From contig DAIDAH010000003.1 in NCBI GenBank assembly GCA_027310735.1, positions 1 through 35,866 on the forward strand: 35,866 bases of DNA. The letters run 5' to 3'. The translations under genes were made by a program, and so were the position numbers. The DNA is from Methylotenera sp. Lineage in GTDB: Bacteria > Pseudomonadota > Gammaproteobacteria > Burkholderiales > Methylophilaceae. The notes beneath the pieces are model-generated. The model did no database searches, was not told where the DNA came from, and saw nothing but the letters and a program-made list of their open reading frames with translations. Positions 18,396 to 28,775 of this stretch are shown piece by piece. Position 1 is the stretch's first letter. Every line of letters starts with the position of its first letter.

Positions 18396-20417
18396 TTGCA
18401 AAGTGCAAACATGCTCTCCCAAAACTCTCAGCAGTTAAAACATAAAACCATTACCTACACATCCAAGTGTTTTTTAGCTATCGCTGTCATTATCATTGGC
18501 TTCGCTACTTACTATTATCAATCTGAAAAAACCACTGAATATACAACGCATAGTATTGATGAGCTTTCAACAGTAAAACATGAGGCAGTCATTGCCAAGA
18601 TTAGGTTGAAAGAGGTTTGGCGCGATGTCATTCTCACTGCCAAGGAACCAAAGTTCGAACAGATCATAAATCACCCTAAACTCGACAAGCTTGATAATTT
18701 AAAAGATTTAGAAGAAAAGCTGAGTGACTTAGCCACAGTTAAACAAGATTACGAGCAAATTCGCTGGATAGACGAAACAGGCATGGAGCGCATCAGAGTA
18801 AACTTCAAAAATAATACTGCGAGCGTTACACCAAATTCAGAACTACAAGATAAGTCAGACCGTTACTACTTTAAAGATACGATGAAGTTCGATATTGGCG
18901 AGGTCTACGCATCGCCTTTAGACCTAAATATTGAGCATAATGCGATTGAGGTTCCCTACAAACCCACCATTCGTTTCGCTACGCCAGTTGCCGACCAACA
19001 TGGCAACAAAAAGGGCATTATTATCATCAACTTCATTGGTCAAAAATTTCTCAATGAAGTTGTAGCCGCTATAGACACGCATATCAACCACACTATGTTA
19101 CTAAACCGTAACGGCTACTATCTGGTAAGTGAACATGCTAAAAATAATTGGGGATTCATGTTTAATCGCGATGACCTAACCCTTGCAAAATCGAACCCAA
19201 AGGCATGGGCACGCATCAACCTAAGCGACCGTGGGCAATTCTTAGATGAAGATGGTTTATGGACGTTTCGTACTGTATACCCAGCCCCCTACAAACAACA
19301 GTCAGCACAAAGTAAATTACAGTCAGCAGAATATAAATGGAAGATCGTATCCAGACTGCCGACTCAGGAGCTATACAAAAACTCGACTAAACTTGGTACG
19401 CTCTTAATTTACGTGGTAACGGTATTGCTTAGTCTCTTATTTTGGTTTTGCTGGAGACTTGGCCGCTATCAAGCAGAGAACGCTTTTTATGCAATTCAGC
19501 AGAAAATTGCTGCCACCGTTTTCGAATCTCAAGAAGGCATGATGGTGACCGATGCTAATAAAGTGATTTTGCGCGTGAACAGTGCTTTCACAAAGATTAC
19601 AGGTTTTAGCGCTGAAGATAGTATCGGCAAAACACCCAGCATAGTGAACTCTGGTAGACAAGATGCAACTTTCTACACAGCCATGTGGCAAAGCATCAAC
19701 AACACAGGGGCATGGGAAGGCGAAATTTGGAATAAGCGCAAGAGTGGTGAAATCTATCCCGAACATCGCACTATTACTGCCATCAAAGATAACGCAGGCA
19801 TTGTGACTAACTATGTCACCACATTTACAGATATCACGTTGAGCAAAGCGGCCTCAGATAAAATTAAGAATCTTGCTTTTTACGATACACTCACCCACCT
19901 TGCCAACCGCCGATTATTGATAGATAGACTGAATCAAACACTCTCGCTCTGCAAACGCAATCACAAACATGCTGCACTGATGTTTTTGGATTTGGACAAC
20001 TTTAAACCACTCAATGACACGCATGGCCACATGGTTGGGGATTTGCTCCTCATAGAAGTCGCACGCAGACTTGAAAGCTGTGTACGAGAGGTTGATACTG
20101 TAGCTCGTTTTGGTGGTGACGAATTTGTCGTCATGTTAAGTGAGTTAGATGTAGACAGAACTACTTCACTCACAGAAGCAAAAGTCGTGGCAGAAAAAAT
20201 ACGTACCGAGCTATCTAAACCTTACCTATTAACCATTATGCATGACCATCAGCCCGACTCCATTATTGAGCACACCTGTACATGTAGTATTGGTGTTGTC
20301 ATATTTGATGGTAGTGAAAATAGTCAAGAAGCATTAACGGAACGAGCCGATAACGCTATGTATGATGCAAAACAAGCTGGGCGCAATCAGGTTAGGTTCT
20401 ATGATAAACAAGTTTAA
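18396..20417 (+). CDS. Membrane diguanylate cyclase: extracytoplasmic sensor, PAS, GGDEF
   Basis: Two transmembrane segments (FLAIAVIIIGFATYYY; LGTLLIYVVTVLLSLLFWFCW), PAS segment, RFGGDEF active site with upstream RxxD (REVD) I-site. Confidence 0.92.
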   Translation: MQSANMLSQNSQQLKHKTITYTSKCFLAIAVIIIGFATYYYQSEKTTEYTTHSIDELSTVKHEAVIAKIRLKEVWRDVILTAKEPKFEQIINHPKLDKLDNLKDLEEKLSDLATVKQDYEQIRWIDETGMERIRVNFKNNTASVTPNSELQDKSDRYYFKDTMKFDIGEVYASPLDLNIEHNAIEVPYKPTIRFATPVADQHGNKKGIIIINFIGQKFLNEVVAAIDTHINHTMLLNRNGYYLVSEHAKNNWGFMFNRDDLTLAKSNPKAWARINLSDRGQFLDEDGLWTFRTVYPAPYKQQSAQSKLQSAEYKWKIVSRLPTQELYKNSTKLGTLLIYVVTVLLSLLFWFCWRLGRYQAENAFYAIQQKIAATVFESQEGMMVTDANKVILRVNSAFTKITGFSAEDSIGKTPSIVNSGRQDATFYTAMWQSINNTGAWEGEIWNKRKSGEIYPEHRTITAIKDNAGIVTNYVTTFTDITLSKAASDKIKNLAFYDTLTHLANRRLLIDRLNQTLSLCKRNHKHAALMFLDLDNFKPLNDTHGHMVGDLLLIEVARRLESCVREVDTVARFGGDEFVVMLSELDVDRTTSLTEAKVVAEKIRTELSKPYLLTIMHDHQPDSIIEHTCTCSIGVVIFDGSENSQEALTERADNAMYDAKQAGRNQVRFYDKQV

Positions 20418-20554
20418 GCGACCACTTTTGACCAAAGGTTAACCTTATTTAAAAAACTGACCATCTCGAGCTTTACGATGAGCAAGTCCAAGTGACGATG
20501 TTTAAGAGCGGACAAGCGATAACCAAGTACCCCTCAGTCAGTTAGACGCAAACA

Positions 20555-21529
20555 CTACATTGACTTAAACGCCTTCCGCTGCGCCAACATCGCCGCGCCA
20601 ATAATGCCAGCTTGATCACCCATAGTAGAAATACTGACATTGACTTTGCCGCGTAGCGTAGGTATCAAATCCTGTTCCAGTTGTACTTGGAATGCTTTCG
20701 CCATGTGCACCCAACCAGCACTCATACCGCCACCGATCACGACATCAGTGACATCTATCACTTTAAGAATATGTGCCAGAGCTTGTGCAAGCGATGACCC
20801 TGCCAAACAATAGGCTTCAATAGCGGCCGAATCCCCTGCTTTAGCATGTATAGCAATCTCGTGAGCTGTGTATTGTTTCCCAGTTAATTTAGCATAACTG
20901 ATGGCAACACCGCTCGCAGAAGCATATTGCTCCATACATCCATAATTACCACAACCACATGGCCTAGCGTCTGCATGTAGTGATTGAGGTCTGACAATAA
21001 TATGGCCAACCTCCATCGCAACGCCATGCTGCCCTTGAAATGGTTGACCATTCAAAATCAAACCACCACCAACACCAGTGCCGAGCCCTAAGTACAGCAT
21101 GTTTCTGGATTTAGTCACATTTGCAGCGAATTCACCATAAGCTGCAGCAAGTGCGTCGTTTTCAGTGATGACTGGTAAAGCAACTAATTGGCTTAAATCA
21201 GCACTTAAATCAACATAACTTAAACCTGGCAAGTTAGGGGATTGTGAGATTTTCTGTGTATTTGGATCAATAAATCCCGGAAAACCAATGCCTATGGAAG
21301 AAATATCTGGATACTTATTTCTGACGCTCTCAATTGCAGCAGCAATCGTTGTTAAAATAGCTTGCCAAGCCTGCTCTGGTGCATGTGGATGTGATTTACA
21401 TAACCCAGAAAAATCTGCATGAAATCGCATTTCTTCCAACAAGCGTACGGTATCATTCTGCACACGATATTCCACAACCCCTAAACGCAGATTCGTGCCA
21501 CCTACGTCAACCCCAATAAGCAGACTCAT
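20555..21529 (-). CDS. ROK-family sugar kinase (glucokinase/fructokinase/NagK-like)
   Basis: LLIGVDVGGTNLRLG, GLGTGVGGGLILNGQPFQG, EVGHIIV, CGCGNYGCMEQYASASG zinc motif. ATG at 21529 just past the malQ stop; track start 21556. Confidence 0.9.
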   Translation of the reverse strand: MSLLIGVDVGGTNLRLGVVEYRVQNDTVRLLEEMRFHADFSGLCKSHPHAPEQAWQAILTTIAAAIESVRNKYPDISSIGIGFPGFIDPNTQKISQSPNLPGLSYVDLSADLSQLVALPVITENDALAAAYGEFAANVTKSRNMLYLGLGTGVGGGLILNGQPFQGQHGVAMEVGHIIVRPQSLHADARPCGCGNYGCMEQYASASGVAISYAKLTGKQYTAHEIAIHAKAGDSAAIEAYCLAGSSLAQALAHILKVIDVTDVVIGGGMSAGWVHMAKAFQVQLEQDLIPTLRGKVNVSISTMGDQAGIIGAAMLAQRKAFKSM

Positions 21530-21530
21530 G

Positions 21531-23036
21531 TTATGAGCGACGTCCTGAGCTCGCAATAATATCAGCGATTGTTTTTTGCTGCTCAGGCTGAAGTTCTTGC
21601 CAATTGAAACGCCAAAGCCAATTTCCTGTTGATGTGCCAGGCATATTCATTCTGTGGTTTGAGTCCAGCGCCAAAACATCCTGCATAGGAATAATTGCCA
21701 ATTGCGCATTTGAGGCCATGGTAAGGTCAATCAAATCATTGGGCATATTGACCTCATGCGGCGTAGATCGTGATGACTGCAAGTAAGCATGTAAATGCCC
21801 ACGCTGATTCTCATCTAAACTGTTATACCAACCAACTGTTGTATCGTTATCATGCGTGCCAGTATACGCGACGCTGTTGGACTCTATGTGGTGAGGCAGG
21901 TATGGGTTATCTTCCTCGCCACCAAAAGCAAAATGCAAAATCTTCATGCCAGGTAGATTATATTGATGGCGTAAGGCATCGACCTCTGGGGTAATAATGC
22001 CTAAATCTTCTGCTATCAATGTTATTTTAGGCAAAGAGCGCATGATTGCCGCCAGCAACTCATCGCCTGGCGCGGCAACCCACTGACCATTAATCGCCGT
22101 TTCTTCGTTAGCGGGAATCTCCCATGCCGCTTGCAAACCTCTAAAATGGTCAATACGCACAATATCAAACAACTCATTTTGCGTTGCCATACGCGATATC
22201 CACCACGCATAGCCATTAGCAGCCATTGCCTCCCAGTTGTAATGTGGATTACCCCAGCGTTGCCCTGTCTCTGAGAAATAGTCTGGCGGCACACCTGCCA
22301 CCACATTCATATTTTTATCACTATCCAACTTGAATAAATGTGGTTGTGCCCATACGTCAGCACTGTCGTAAGCCACGAATATAGGAATATCACCGAATAA
22401 ATATACATGTTTGCTGGCTGCATAGGCTTTGAGCTCCAGCCATTGAGTAAAAAATACAAATTGCGTAAATTTAATTACAGATATTTCCTGTATAAGCTCC
22501 GCCTGGGCTTGCTCCAAAGCAATTGCATCTCGATTTTTATAGGCTTCAGGCCAGTAATTCCAACCAGCCTGATTAAACTTTTTACGCAGAGCTAAAAACA
22601 ATGCAAAATCATTCAGCCACAGGCATTGCTGACTACAAAAATCTTCAAACTCTTGCCGCTGTTTTTTACCAGCTTTCTGACTAAACACCAGATATGCCTT
22701 AGCAATTAAAGGTGATTTATCTGTTGATTTACTGATGGCTAATGCGCTTAGATCATCTTTAGTTAATAGCCGCTTTGCTTCTAGTGCTTCCAAGCTTATA
22801 AAATCTGGATTACAGGCATGTGCAGACAGGCATTGATAAGGTGAGTTATCCGCATGCGGCATATTAATTGGCAATGTTTGCCAAACACTAGCTCCAATTT
22901 CATGTAAAAAATCCACAAAACGATATGCCTCAGCACCTATGTCCCCCACGTAGAACTCGCTTGGTAGTGAGCTAACGTGCAACAAAACTCCTGCACGGCG
23001 TTGACTTAATGGGGTAGTGCTGTGCAAATGTGTCAT
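21531..23036 (-). CDS. malQ: 4-alpha-glucanotransferase
   Basis: RRAGVLLHVSSLPSEFYVGDIGAEAYRFVDFL, PDYFSETGQRWGNPHYNW, RIDHFRGLQAAWEIPA, AEDLGIITPEVDALR, YTGTHDNDTTVGW. Confidence 0.96.
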   Translation of the reverse strand: MTHLHSTTPLSQRRAGVLLHVSSLPSEFYVGDIGAEAYRFVDFLHEIGASVWQTLPINMPHADNSPYQCLSAHACNPDFISLEALEAKRLLTKDDLSALAISKSTDKSPLIAKAYLVFSQKAGKKQRQEFEDFCSQQCLWLNDFALFLALRKKFNQAGWNYWPEAYKNRDAIALEQAQAELIQEISVIKFTQFVFFTQWLELKAYAASKHVYLFGDIPIFVAYDSADVWAQPHLFKLDSDKNMNVVAGVPPDYFSETGQRWGNPHYNWEAMAANGYAWWISRMATQNELFDIVRIDHFRGLQAAWEIPANEETAINGQWVAAPGDELLAAIMRSLPKITLIAEDLGIITPEVDALRHQYNLPGMKILHFAFGGEEDNPYLPHHIESNSVAYTGTHDNDTTVGWYNSLDENQRGHLHAYLQSSRSTPHEVNMPNDLIDLTMASNAQLAIIPMQDVLALDSNHRMNMPGTSTGNWLWRFNWQELQPEQQKTIADIIASSGRRS

Positions 23037-23124
23037 AGATTTCTACATAATAAAGAATTAAATAAGGGTCAGCGAACAATCCCGCTACAAATAAATATAC
23101 TCCATGCACTTATTACCTAAACGT

Positions 23125-24870
23125 CTAGGCTTGTCCACGACGCATGGTGCCTGAGTTTTCTGCGTTACCGCCTCCAGCACTAATCGAAACATGTAAAGCA
23201 TCCGGCACAGGTTGCTGTAACAAGGTATATAAGTTAATCAGGTTGCGTCGATAAAGCAGGTCAAAACTTGCGACGCTATCTGACGAGTTATAATCGCCAA
23301 ACCACCAAAACCAGTCAGAACCTTCACAAATAGCTAATTGGTGTTCACAGGCCTTTAGCTGCTTAGCATCCAACTGACCTTTAGAAAGGACACTGTCATA
23401 CGTTTTTTTAGCTTCACAGAGTAAGTCCCAAGCCAAGTTTTTATCTTTACTGCCAATCCATGTACTAAAAGTACCATACACCCAACTACCAGCTGCCACC
23501 TCTGGCAATACTGGGGCGGATAATCCCACAGTTTGTGCTGCTGGGGATTGATACATATCAACCGTGTCACTAAAAGTACTCATTTCAATATCAGGATGGT
23601 TCACCAGTGCCGCATAAAGTTCACTTAAGAAATGGTAGCCATTGTAAGGATAGTATTCCCATGCATTTTCACCATCGAGAATCACACTAACGACTTTCGA
23701 GTGTGCACTGGTATTTGAATGGTGAATATGTTCCAGCGCGTGAATAAAATCATTCACCGCATCGCGTGCATACATTCCCGAGTACTCAAAACCAATTTTA
23801 TCTGAAAGGCTGTCATCTCTAAAAAAGCACAAGATATCACGCTTACCATTCGTGACTCGATATGGTTGATAGAGATATTCCATTTTATTCGAAGCATCTA
23901 ACTGCGACTTATGCAAACTGTTTGCCAACACACTCTGACCTGTCGCAGCCCATTCCACGCCATACTCAGCCATTAATGATAATGCCGCATGAGAAACACC
24001 ACCTTCAGCTGGCCACATACCACGTGGCACGCCACCAAAATGAGTTTTATGAAATTTATTAGCAGAGACCACATGCGCTACAGCCCGAGCATGTCCGCCT
24101 AAATACTTTTCATTCTCTGGAAGCGGTGCATCAGGCATTGCATCTAATGTAGATTTAAAATCCAGCAACAGCGGCAAAATAGGGTGGTAGTAAGGTGTAG
24201 TAGATATTTCAATCTGCTTACGATCCATTAACGCTTTATAGCGCGGAATCAAGCCTGAAACCGTTTCACCAACCACTTTAAACAACTGTTGCCTTTCCTC
24301 AAGTGTAAATAACACTCCTTTAGTCATCAACGACTGCACCACGTGATTATTGCGACGCAGGCTCTCTCCACACCAAGCCAAGTGATACCATACTAACAAG
24401 TCCGCTTTATACTGTGCATTGAGGTAATGAAATTCATCGCTATCCGCCATTGAATCCACTAGTTTATAAAGCTGGAACAAACGCTGATAATGCGGAAAAG
24501 GACTCAGCATCTTTTCATGATGACTCTTGAAACAACTTTCCACGATTAAGCGGCATTGCGTCGAGCTAATGCCATCCAAGTCCTCTTCGGCCAAAAGTGC
24601 GAGTAATGGATCACGGATTTTATTGTGTTTAAATTGAAGCGTGTAATCTTCAAGCTGCTCAAGCAGAATCGGCACAAAATTAAAAGTCACGCGTGCTTTT
24701 GGATTGGCTTCCAGATGAAACGCCATGTCACTATAGTCTTTTATGGCATGTAGATATGTCCATGGCAACACATACTCATTAGTAGCAAGGTCACGGTAAT
24801 CTGGCTGATGCATATGCCAGTAGAGGTTCAGAAACAACTTTGGACGATTGGATATCACGTAAACTAACAA
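23125..24870 (-). CDS. Glycoside hydrolase family 57 protein (amylase/amylopullulanase-like)
   Basis: LFLNLYWHMHQPDYRD, ARVTFNFVPILLEQLEDY, GMWPAEGGVSHAALSLMAEYGVEWAATGQSVL, VILDGENAWEYYPYNGYHFLSELY. Confidence 0.92.
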   Translation of the reverse strand: MLVYVISNRPKLFLNLYWHMHQPDYRDLATNEYVLPWTYLHAIKDYSDMAFHLEANPKARVTFNFVPILLEQLEDYTLQFKHNKIRDPLLALLAEEDLDGISSTQCRLIVESCFKSHHEKMLSPFPHYQRLFQLYKLVDSMADSDEFHYLNAQYKADLLVWYHLAWCGESLRRNNHVVQSLMTKGVLFTLEERQQLFKVVGETVSGLIPRYKALMDRKQIEISTTPYYHPILPLLLDFKSTLDAMPDAPLPENEKYLGGHARAVAHVVSANKFHKTHFGGVPRGMWPAEGGVSHAALSLMAEYGVEWAATGQSVLANSLHKSQLDASNKMEYLYQPYRVTNGKRDILCFFRDDSLSDKIGFEYSGMYARDAVNDFIHALEHIHHSNTSAHSKVVSVILDGENAWEYYPYNGYHFLSELYAALVNHPDIEMSTFSDTVDMYQSPAAQTVGLSAPVLPEVAAGSWVYGTFSTWIGSKDKNLAWDLLCEAKKTYDSVLSKGQLDAKQLKACEHQLAICEGSDWFWWFGDYNSSDSVASFDLLYRRNLINLYTLLQQPVPDALHVSISAGGGNAENSGTMRRGQA

Positions 24871-24993
24871 CCTTAAAATTTATAATTAACAATAACGTAC
24901 CGATTTATTCGTTGCAGACTGTTGCTACAATGTATGGAGATAGATTATCGAACCATGACCTATATAACCAATCCTAACCAATAAATCCACTAT

Positions 24994-26274
24994 CTAGACC
25001 ACTCGATACAAATCTTGCCCGAGCATATCTGGTGTCACCAGCGTAATACCTTTTTCAGACACATAAAAACGTTTAGCATCCAAAGCCAAATCCACGCCGA
25101 TCTGCATGCCTTCAGGGATTACGCAACCTCTATCTATCACGGCATTTTTAAGTACGACATTACGATTCACCGTAACCTTTGGTAAGAGTACTGACCCATC
25201 AATCTGAGAGTAACTGTGCACACGCACATCTGAAAACAAAACCGAACTTACAATACACGAACCACTAATCAAACAACCGCCTGAGACCAATGAATCTACA
25301 GCTTTACCTGTCCGACCTTCATCATTAAAAACAAATTTTGCTGGTGGCAACTGCTCTTGGTAAGTCCAGATCGGCCATTTTCTATCATACAAATTAAGCT
25401 CAGGAACGACTCTTGTCAATTCCATATTAGCTTCCCAGTAAGCATCTATCGTACCGACATCTCGCCAGTAATAATTACCATTTTTAGCACCTACACAGCT
25501 CTCAGTAAAACGATGTGCCTGAATTTTATATTTCTTGATGATGTACGGAATAATATCACTACCAAAGTCGTGAGTAGATTTCGGATCCCCAGCATCACGC
25601 ACTAACTGCTCATAAAGAAACTTAGCATTAAATATATAGATACCCATGCTGGCAAAAGCTTTTGTCGGATCACCTGGTATGTGCTTAGGATTAGCAGGTT
25701 TTTCTGCAAACTCAATCACTCGGTCAGTATCATCCACGGCTAAAACACCAAAACCTTTAGCGTCCTCTAAAGGCACATTAATACAAGCAACCGTCATATC
25801 TGCATTACTTTTTGCATGCGTAGCCAGCATTTGGCCATAATCCATCTTATAGATATGATCTCCCGCTAAGATTAAAACATACTCCCCTCCGCCTTCACGT
25901 AGCAAATCAATATTTTGATACACAGCATCGGCGGTCCCTTTATACCACTCCTCTGATATACGTTGCTGTGCTGGGATAATATTCACATACTCATTAAACT
26001 CTCCACGTAAAAAGCCCCAGCCACGTTGAATATGCTGAATCAAGCTTTGTGCTTTATATTGAGTGGCCACGTTAATGCGGCGAATACCAGAGTTAATGCA
26101 ATTGGAGAGAGGAAAATCAATAATCCTGAATTTCCCGCCAAACTGTACGGCAGGCTTAGCGCGCCAGTCAGTAAGATTCTTTAAGCGGCTACCACGTCCA
26201 CCAGCAAGAATAATGGCGACGGTGTTTTTGGTTAACGTACTAATAAAACGATCTGAATGCTGATCATGCGGCAT
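24994..26274 (-). CDS. glgC: Glucose-1-phosphate adenylyltransferase
   Basis: [90 protein letters not shown]. Confidence 0.97.
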   Translation of the reverse strand: MPHDQHSDRFISTLTKNTVAIILAGGRGSRLKNLTDWRAKPAVQFGGKFRIIDFPLSNCINSGIRRINVATQYKAQSLIQHIQRGWGFLRGEFNEYVNIIPAQQRISEEWYKGTADAVYQNIDLLREGGGEYVLILAGDHIYKMDYGQMLATHAKSNADMTVACINVPLEDAKGFGVLAVDDTDRVIEFAEKPANPKHIPGDPTKAFASMGIYIFNAKFLYEQLVRDAGDPKSTHDFGSDIIPYIIKKYKIQAHRFTESCVGAKNGNYYWRDVGTIDAYWEANMELTRVVPELNLYDRKWPIWTYQEQLPPAKFVFNDEGRTGKAVDSLVSGGCLISGSCIVSSVLFSDVRVHSYSQIDGSVLLPKVTVNRNVVLKNAVIDRGCVIPEGMQIGVDLALDAKRFYVSEKGITLVTPDMLGQDLYRVV

Positions 26275-26447
26275 GATGCCCTCCTGAAGTTTAATTAACG
26301 ATTAATTGACTAGCCGGGCTTACTAGCTTAATTTACATACGGTACACCATTGATTACATTATAATCAGCTTAAAGCACTATAATCTAGTCTAAACACAGC
26401 GAATCACTTAAAAAAATATTTCTTAGAAAATTTACGGGGAATGTATC

Positions 26448-28715
26448 TTGGCAAAGCCTAAAACACCTTTAGTCACTACAGAAATAAACTCATCGACGGT
26501 AGTTGAATCTAAAGCCGTGAAATATAAAGCGCCAGCTCAGGCGCTTCAACTCATTTTAGAAGCTAGGCATCACGACCCATTCAGCTTTCTAGGACTGCAC
26601 GCCATTGATGGCAACCCCAAACACGGCTATATCTATCGTGCATTTCTGCCCAATGCATCAGAAGTATCAATTAAAATCACAGAAACTTGGCACAAGCTCG
26701 AAAAAACACATATTGATGGTCTATTTGAATTACCTAGTCAAACCGCACTTAGCAAACCTTGTTTGCTGAAAATAGTAGCTGGCGGTAGCACCTACGAAAC
26801 TTACGACCCTTACACTTTCACCACCAGCCTAACACAAGATGAATTGTATTTATTTGGTGAAGGACGCCTAAAAGAAGCCTACAAAACACTAGGTGCGCAA
26901 TGCATCACACAAGATAACATTGCCGGTGTACGCTTTGCAGTGTGGGCGCCAAATGCCGAACGCGTAAGCGTGACAGGCAGCTTCAACAACTGGGATGGCC
27001 GTATCCATTCAATGCGAGCGCATGGCTCAAGTGGCATCTGGGATATATTCATTCCGCACTTAACAACTGCTGATACTTATAAGTTTGAAATCCGCAACCG
27101 CCATACAGGTCAAACTTTAATTAAAACCGACCCATATGGTTTTGAGTTTGAACAACGCCCAGGCACTGCAGCAAGAGTTAGCAGTAGCAAGCATCAATGG
27201 CACGATGATAAGTGGTTATCCGCCCGCAAACAGCGTGATTGGCTGCACGCCCCATTCAATTGCTATGAAGTCCATCTAGGCTCATGGAGACGCAATAAAA
27301 GAAATCATTTCTTAAATTACCGCGAGCTTGCTGAAACCTTAGTGCCTTATGTAGCGGAAATGGGTTATACCCATGTTGAACTGATGCCAATTTCCGAGCA
27401 TCCTCTGACAGAATCCTGGGGCTATCAAACCACGGGTTATTTTGGTGTTACTAACAGGTTCGGCTCACCAGATGACCTGAAATTTTTAATAGATGCATTT
27501 CACCAAGCCAATATCGGTGTTATTTTAGACTGGGTTCCAGGTCACTTTCCCAAAGACGACTGGGCATTGGCACGCTTTGATGGCACGGCTTTATATGAAC
27601 ATGAAGACCCTCGTTTAGGTGAGCATCAAGACTGGGGCACTTATATTTTCAATTACGGCCGCAATGAAGTACGTAATTTTTTAATGGCTAATGCACATTT
27701 TTGGCTGGCGGAATTCCATATTGATGGTTTGCGTGTGGATGCAGTAGCCTCCATGCTCTATCTTGACTATTCACGTAAAGCAGGTGAGTGGCTACCCAAC
27801 AAGTTTGGCGGAAGAGAAAACCTTGATGTGATTGAATTTCTCAAACAACTGAATGTAATGGTCGGTGAAGATTTTGCAGGTGTACTGACTATTGCGGAAG
27901 AGTCTACCGCATGGCCAATGGTATCCAGACCTGTTTACTTAGGTGGATTAGGCTTCAGTATGAAATGGAACATGGGCTGGATGAATGACACCTTATCCTA
28001 CATTGAGAATGATCCTGTTCATAGACGTTATTACCATGACATGCTAACTTTTGGTCAACTATATGCATATTCAGAAAACTTTGTATTACCGTTTTCTCAT
28101 GATGAAGTCGTTCATGGTAAGAAATCACTGTTAGACAAAATGCCTGGCGATGCATGGCAAAAATTTGCCAACCTACGTTTGCTGATGACCTATCAAATGA
28201 CTGCGCCTGGGAAAAAACTTAACTTCATGGGCAATGAATTTGGTCAAGGTAGAGAGTGGAATGTTAACAGCAGCTTGGACTGGCACTTACTCAGCAATGA
28301 ATATGAGGGTCACCAATGGCATCAGGGTATTAAGCAAGTTAACACTGATCTTAATAAACTCTACAAAGAAACCTATGCACTTCATGCACTGGACTTTGAC
28401 CACCAAGGATTTGAATGGATTGATTGCCACGATACAGAACAATCAATTATCAGCTTTATTAGACGCGGATTAGACAACAGTTTTGTTATAATAGTACTGA
28501 ATTTCACACCAGTGCTACGTCATGACTATCGGATTGGTGTGCCGCAAGCAGGCGATTACCGCGAACTGTTTAACAGCGATGCTGCTTGTTATGGCGGCAG
28601 CAATAATGGCAACGGCGCTGGATTGCATACAGAAAACGTAGCATGGATGAATAAAAACCAATCAATGGTTATTACGCTACCTCCGTTAGCAGGTCTAATT
28701 TTAAAATTAGGCTAG
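26448..28715 (+). CDS. glgB: 1,4-alpha-glucan branching enzyme
   Basis: HDPFSFLGLH, FAVWAPNAERVSVTGSFNNWDGR, YEVHLGSWRR, MPISEHPLTESWGYQTTGYFGVTNRFGSP, GLRVDAVASMLYLDYSRKAGEWLPN, LPFSHDEVVHGKKSLL, MGNEFGQGREWN. TTG start with GGGGA 7 nt upstream. Confidence 0.97.
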   Translation: MAKPKTPLVTTEINSSTVVESKAVKYKAPAQALQLILEARHHDPFSFLGLHAIDGNPKHGYIYRAFLPNASEVSIKITETWHKLEKTHIDGLFELPSQTALSKPCLLKIVAGGSTYETYDPYTFTTSLTQDELYLFGEGRLKEAYKTLGAQCITQDNIAGVRFAVWAPNAERVSVTGSFNNWDGRIHSMRAHGSSGIWDIFIPHLTTADTYKFEIRNRHTGQTLIKTDPYGFEFEQRPGTAARVSSSKHQWHDDKWLSARKQRDWLHAPFNCYEVHLGSWRRNKRNHFLNYRELAETLVPYVAEMGYTHVELMPISEHPLTESWGYQTTGYFGVTNRFGSPDDLKFLIDAFHQANIGVILDWVPGHFPKDDWALARFDGTALYEHEDPRLGEHQDWGTYIFNYGRNEVRNFLMANAHFWLAEFHIDGLRVDAVASMLYLDYSRKAGEWLPNKFGGRENLDVIEFLKQLNVMVGEDFAGVLTIAEESTAWPMVSRPVYLGGLGFSMKWNMGWMNDTLSYIENDPVHRRYYHDMLTFGQLYAYSENFVLPFSHDEVVHGKKSLLDKMPGDAWQKFANLRLLMTYQMTAPGKKLNFMGNEFGQGREWNVNSSLDWHLLSNEYEGHQWHQGIKQVNTDLNKLYKETYALHALDFDHQGFEWIDCHDTEQSIISFIRRGLDNSFVIIVLNFTPVLRHDYRIGVPQAGDYRELFNSDAACYGGSNNGNGAGLHTENVAWMNKNQSMVITLPPLAGLILKLG

Positions 28716-28775
28716 TTCTAAAGATTAAATTAGCGCTACTATTAAACAACTTAAAATAAAGCATCGTTACCAAAA

